This document shows positions 4,090 to 5,262 of a stretch of 5,262 bases of DNA, piece after piece. The translations under genes were made by a program, and so were the position numbers. The DNA is taken from positions 1-5,262 of the forward strand of contig JANWIQ010000045.1 of the NCBI GenBank assembly GCA_025449795.1, given 5' to 3'. Position 1 is the first letter of the stretch, and each line of letters starts with the position of its first letter. The notes beneath the pieces are model-generated. The model searched no databases and was not told where the DNA came from. It saw nothing but the letters and a program-made list of their open reading frames with translations. The DNA is from Minisyncoccota bacterium. GTDB lineage: Bacteria > Patescibacteriota > Microgenomatia > Levybacterales > UBA12049.

Positions 4090-5262
4090 TCATTTTGTTT
4101 TGCAGAGCATTTTATACTCACAATTTGCACAGATAGTTGTGCCAACACACCTAAAATCACTTTCAGAAATTTCTTTCGCTTTGGCAATAATATCTTCTTT
4201 TGCTTGTTGCAGTTGCTCGAGAGTACGGGTTGTGGTAAGTCGTATATTGTCTTCCAAATAATATAAAGAAAGCTTCAGGTGTTCTGGTTTTCTGTGGAGC
4301 AGTGGATCTCGAATTTCGGATGCTGCAAGTCCATACAGTGTTAGCTGAAAATTCTTCAATAAATCTTTTTCTGATGGAATATTACTTCCTGTCTTATAAT
4401 CAATAATTTCTAGTGTTTCTTCATCAACTCTATCTATTCTATCGATTCGTCCACCAATATGAAGAGTTGAAGTAATAGGAATATTAAATGGTACCTCAAG
4501 TGCTATGGGTAAATTCTTTGGGGAATAATTTGTTTCTAGATAGTTTTTCAGTATCGTAAGTCCTTTTTGAAAGGCCGCTTCTTCATGATCTTTTCCGTCA
4601 TACCCTTCACTCATCCAGTGGTTTTTTAAATATTTTTCTATGTCATGTACTTGTGGGTTTTCTCCCTCGACTGCCTGCATATAAAAATCTTTTAGTGTTG
4701 CATGAAGAATTGTCCCAAATACTTGCGCTGGTGATTGAGGAGAAGGAATGTTGAGAATATATTTTAATTTATAGTGAAGCGGGCATATATCAAATGTCTG
4801 AATTTGTGAATACGAAATATAACTTAATGCATATGGCTTGTGGCTAATAGGCAATGGTTCTTCAATTTTTTTTGCATATGCTTCAAGCACAGTAATTTGA
4901 GCTTTGCTACTGACGATATTTCCTTTAGCATCTTCTACTGCTTTTTCTCCAACAGCCTCTGCAATATATGGAGATAATTTTCTTTCCCTTTTTCCATCCC
5001 CATACATACTTGCAGCAGTAAGGAAAAGAAAATCTCTTGCTCGTGTCATGGCAACGTAAAAAAGTCTTCGCTCTTCTTGTAAATGAAAATCTCCTTCTGG
5101 AAGTACTTCTTTAATAAGTTCGTCAGGAATAGGAATTTGCTCTCGCCTTTCTCGCGTGGGGAAGCGCTGTGTGACAAGATTGGTTACAAAGACAACAGGG
5201 AATTCTAGTCCCTTACTTGAATGAATGGTGAGAATATTTACTGCATCGTTTTCTGTCCAGTC
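4090..5262 (-). CDS. UvrD/AdnA-like helicase fused to Fe-S PD-(D/E)XK nuclease, C-terminal part
   Basis: The C-terminal 390 residues of a superfamily 1A DNA helicase-nuclease; the N-terminal motor with Walker A lies beyond the right edge. Visible residues 10-26 (ILTIHSSKGLEFPVVFV) are the helicase motif often numbered V, and 63-77 (EERRLFYVAMTRARD) are motif VI. A RecB/AddB-type nuclease domain follows from about 150. It starts with YSQIQTFDICPLHYK and contains His187 (TILHATLK), Asp274 (GGRIDRID), Asp288 and Lys290 (EIIDYKTGS) and Gln306/Tyr310 (FQLTLYGLA), a complete H-D-D-K-Q-Y set. Cys160 together with Cys378, Cys381 and Cys387 (spacing CX2CX5C) is the AddB/AdnB/Cas4-type [4Fe-4S] pattern. 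The expected role is DNA end resection or recombinational repair, as in AdnAB or AddAB; which system it belongs to cannot be decided without the rest of the gene. An internal Met at 5049 sits inside motif VI and is not the start. The stop lies 3 nt from the end of rnpB, facing it. Confidence 0.9.
   Translation of the reverse strand, partial: DWTENDAVNILTIHSSKGLEFPVVFVTNLVTQRFPTRERREQIPIPDELIKEVLPEGDFHLQEERRLFYVAMTRARDFLFLTAASMYGDGKRERKLSPYIAEAVGEKAVEDAKGNIVSSKAQITVLEAYAKKIEEPLPISHKPYALSYISYSQIQTFDICPLHYKLKYILNIPSPQSPAQVFGTILHATLKDFYMQAVEGENPQVHDIEKYLKNHWMSEGYDGKDHEEAAFQKGLTILKNYLETNYSPKNLPIALEVPFNIPITSTLHIGGRIDRIDRVDEETLEIIDYKTGSNIPSEKDLLKNFQLTLYGLAASEIRDPLLHRKPEHLKLSLYYLEDNIRLTTTRTLEQLQQAKEDIIAKAKEISESDFRCVGTTICANCEYKMLCKTK

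Noticed and set aside
4090..5049. Treating the Met at 5049 as the start of a stand-alone nuclease
   Set aside because: The frame stays open to the window edge, and the Met is inside helicase motif VI (YVAMTRARD), so the gene is a longer helicase fusion.

Overview
This is an AT-rich bacterial window with compact genes. It holds the end of an ABC exporter operon, an AI-2E-family membrane protein, the RNase P RNA gene (rnpB) and, on the opposite strand, the C-terminal half of a UvrD-like helicase fused to an iron-sulfur PD-(D/E)XK nuclease. The rnpB has type A features (a P6 pseudoknot, a bulged U in P4), so the organism is a bacterium. Ribosome-binding sites are weak or absent and small palindromic repeats fill the spacers. 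The style suggests an uncultured small-genome lineage such as Patescibacteria/CPR, but this is inference and no single marker proves it. All five visible genes end in TGA at family-typical lengths, so TGA is a normal stop here. This argues against lineages that read UGA as glycine.

Positions 1-2512 (+): an ABC-2-type exporter of the COG4586/COG4587/COG3694 kind. It consists of an ATPase whose 5' end is cut inside Walker A, then two different six-or-so-helix permeases. Together they should form one heterodimeric membrane channel driven by the ATPase. The substrate is unknown. The ATPase and first permease are close together (22 nt), but the two permease genes are separated by a 120-nt spacer filled with palindromic sequence.

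Positions 2513-2620: a second spacer with a compact palindromic element (about 69 bp, ends TGTCA...TGACA) that can be drawn as a cloverleaf. Its right end appears to supply the -35 box of a promoter whose -10 box (TATAAT) lies only 6 nt before the ATG of the next gene. That gene (2621-3646) encodes an AI-2E-family/UPF0118 transporter and is probably read from a leaderless mRNA.

Positions 3647-4086 (+): a short promoter region and then rnpB, which is covered by no real protein gene. I could pair P1, P2, P3, P4, P5, P6, P8, P15, P16, P18 and a P19-like hairpin by eye. The RNA lacks P13/P14, has almost no P12, has additional stems before conserved region II, and seems to lack the GGU motif in L15 that binds the tRNA CCA end.

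Positions 4090-5262 (-): the helicase-nuclease gene, running off the right edge. It converges on rnpB with only 3 nt between the two 3' ends. No CRISPR array, tRNA, transposase or phage gene was seen.
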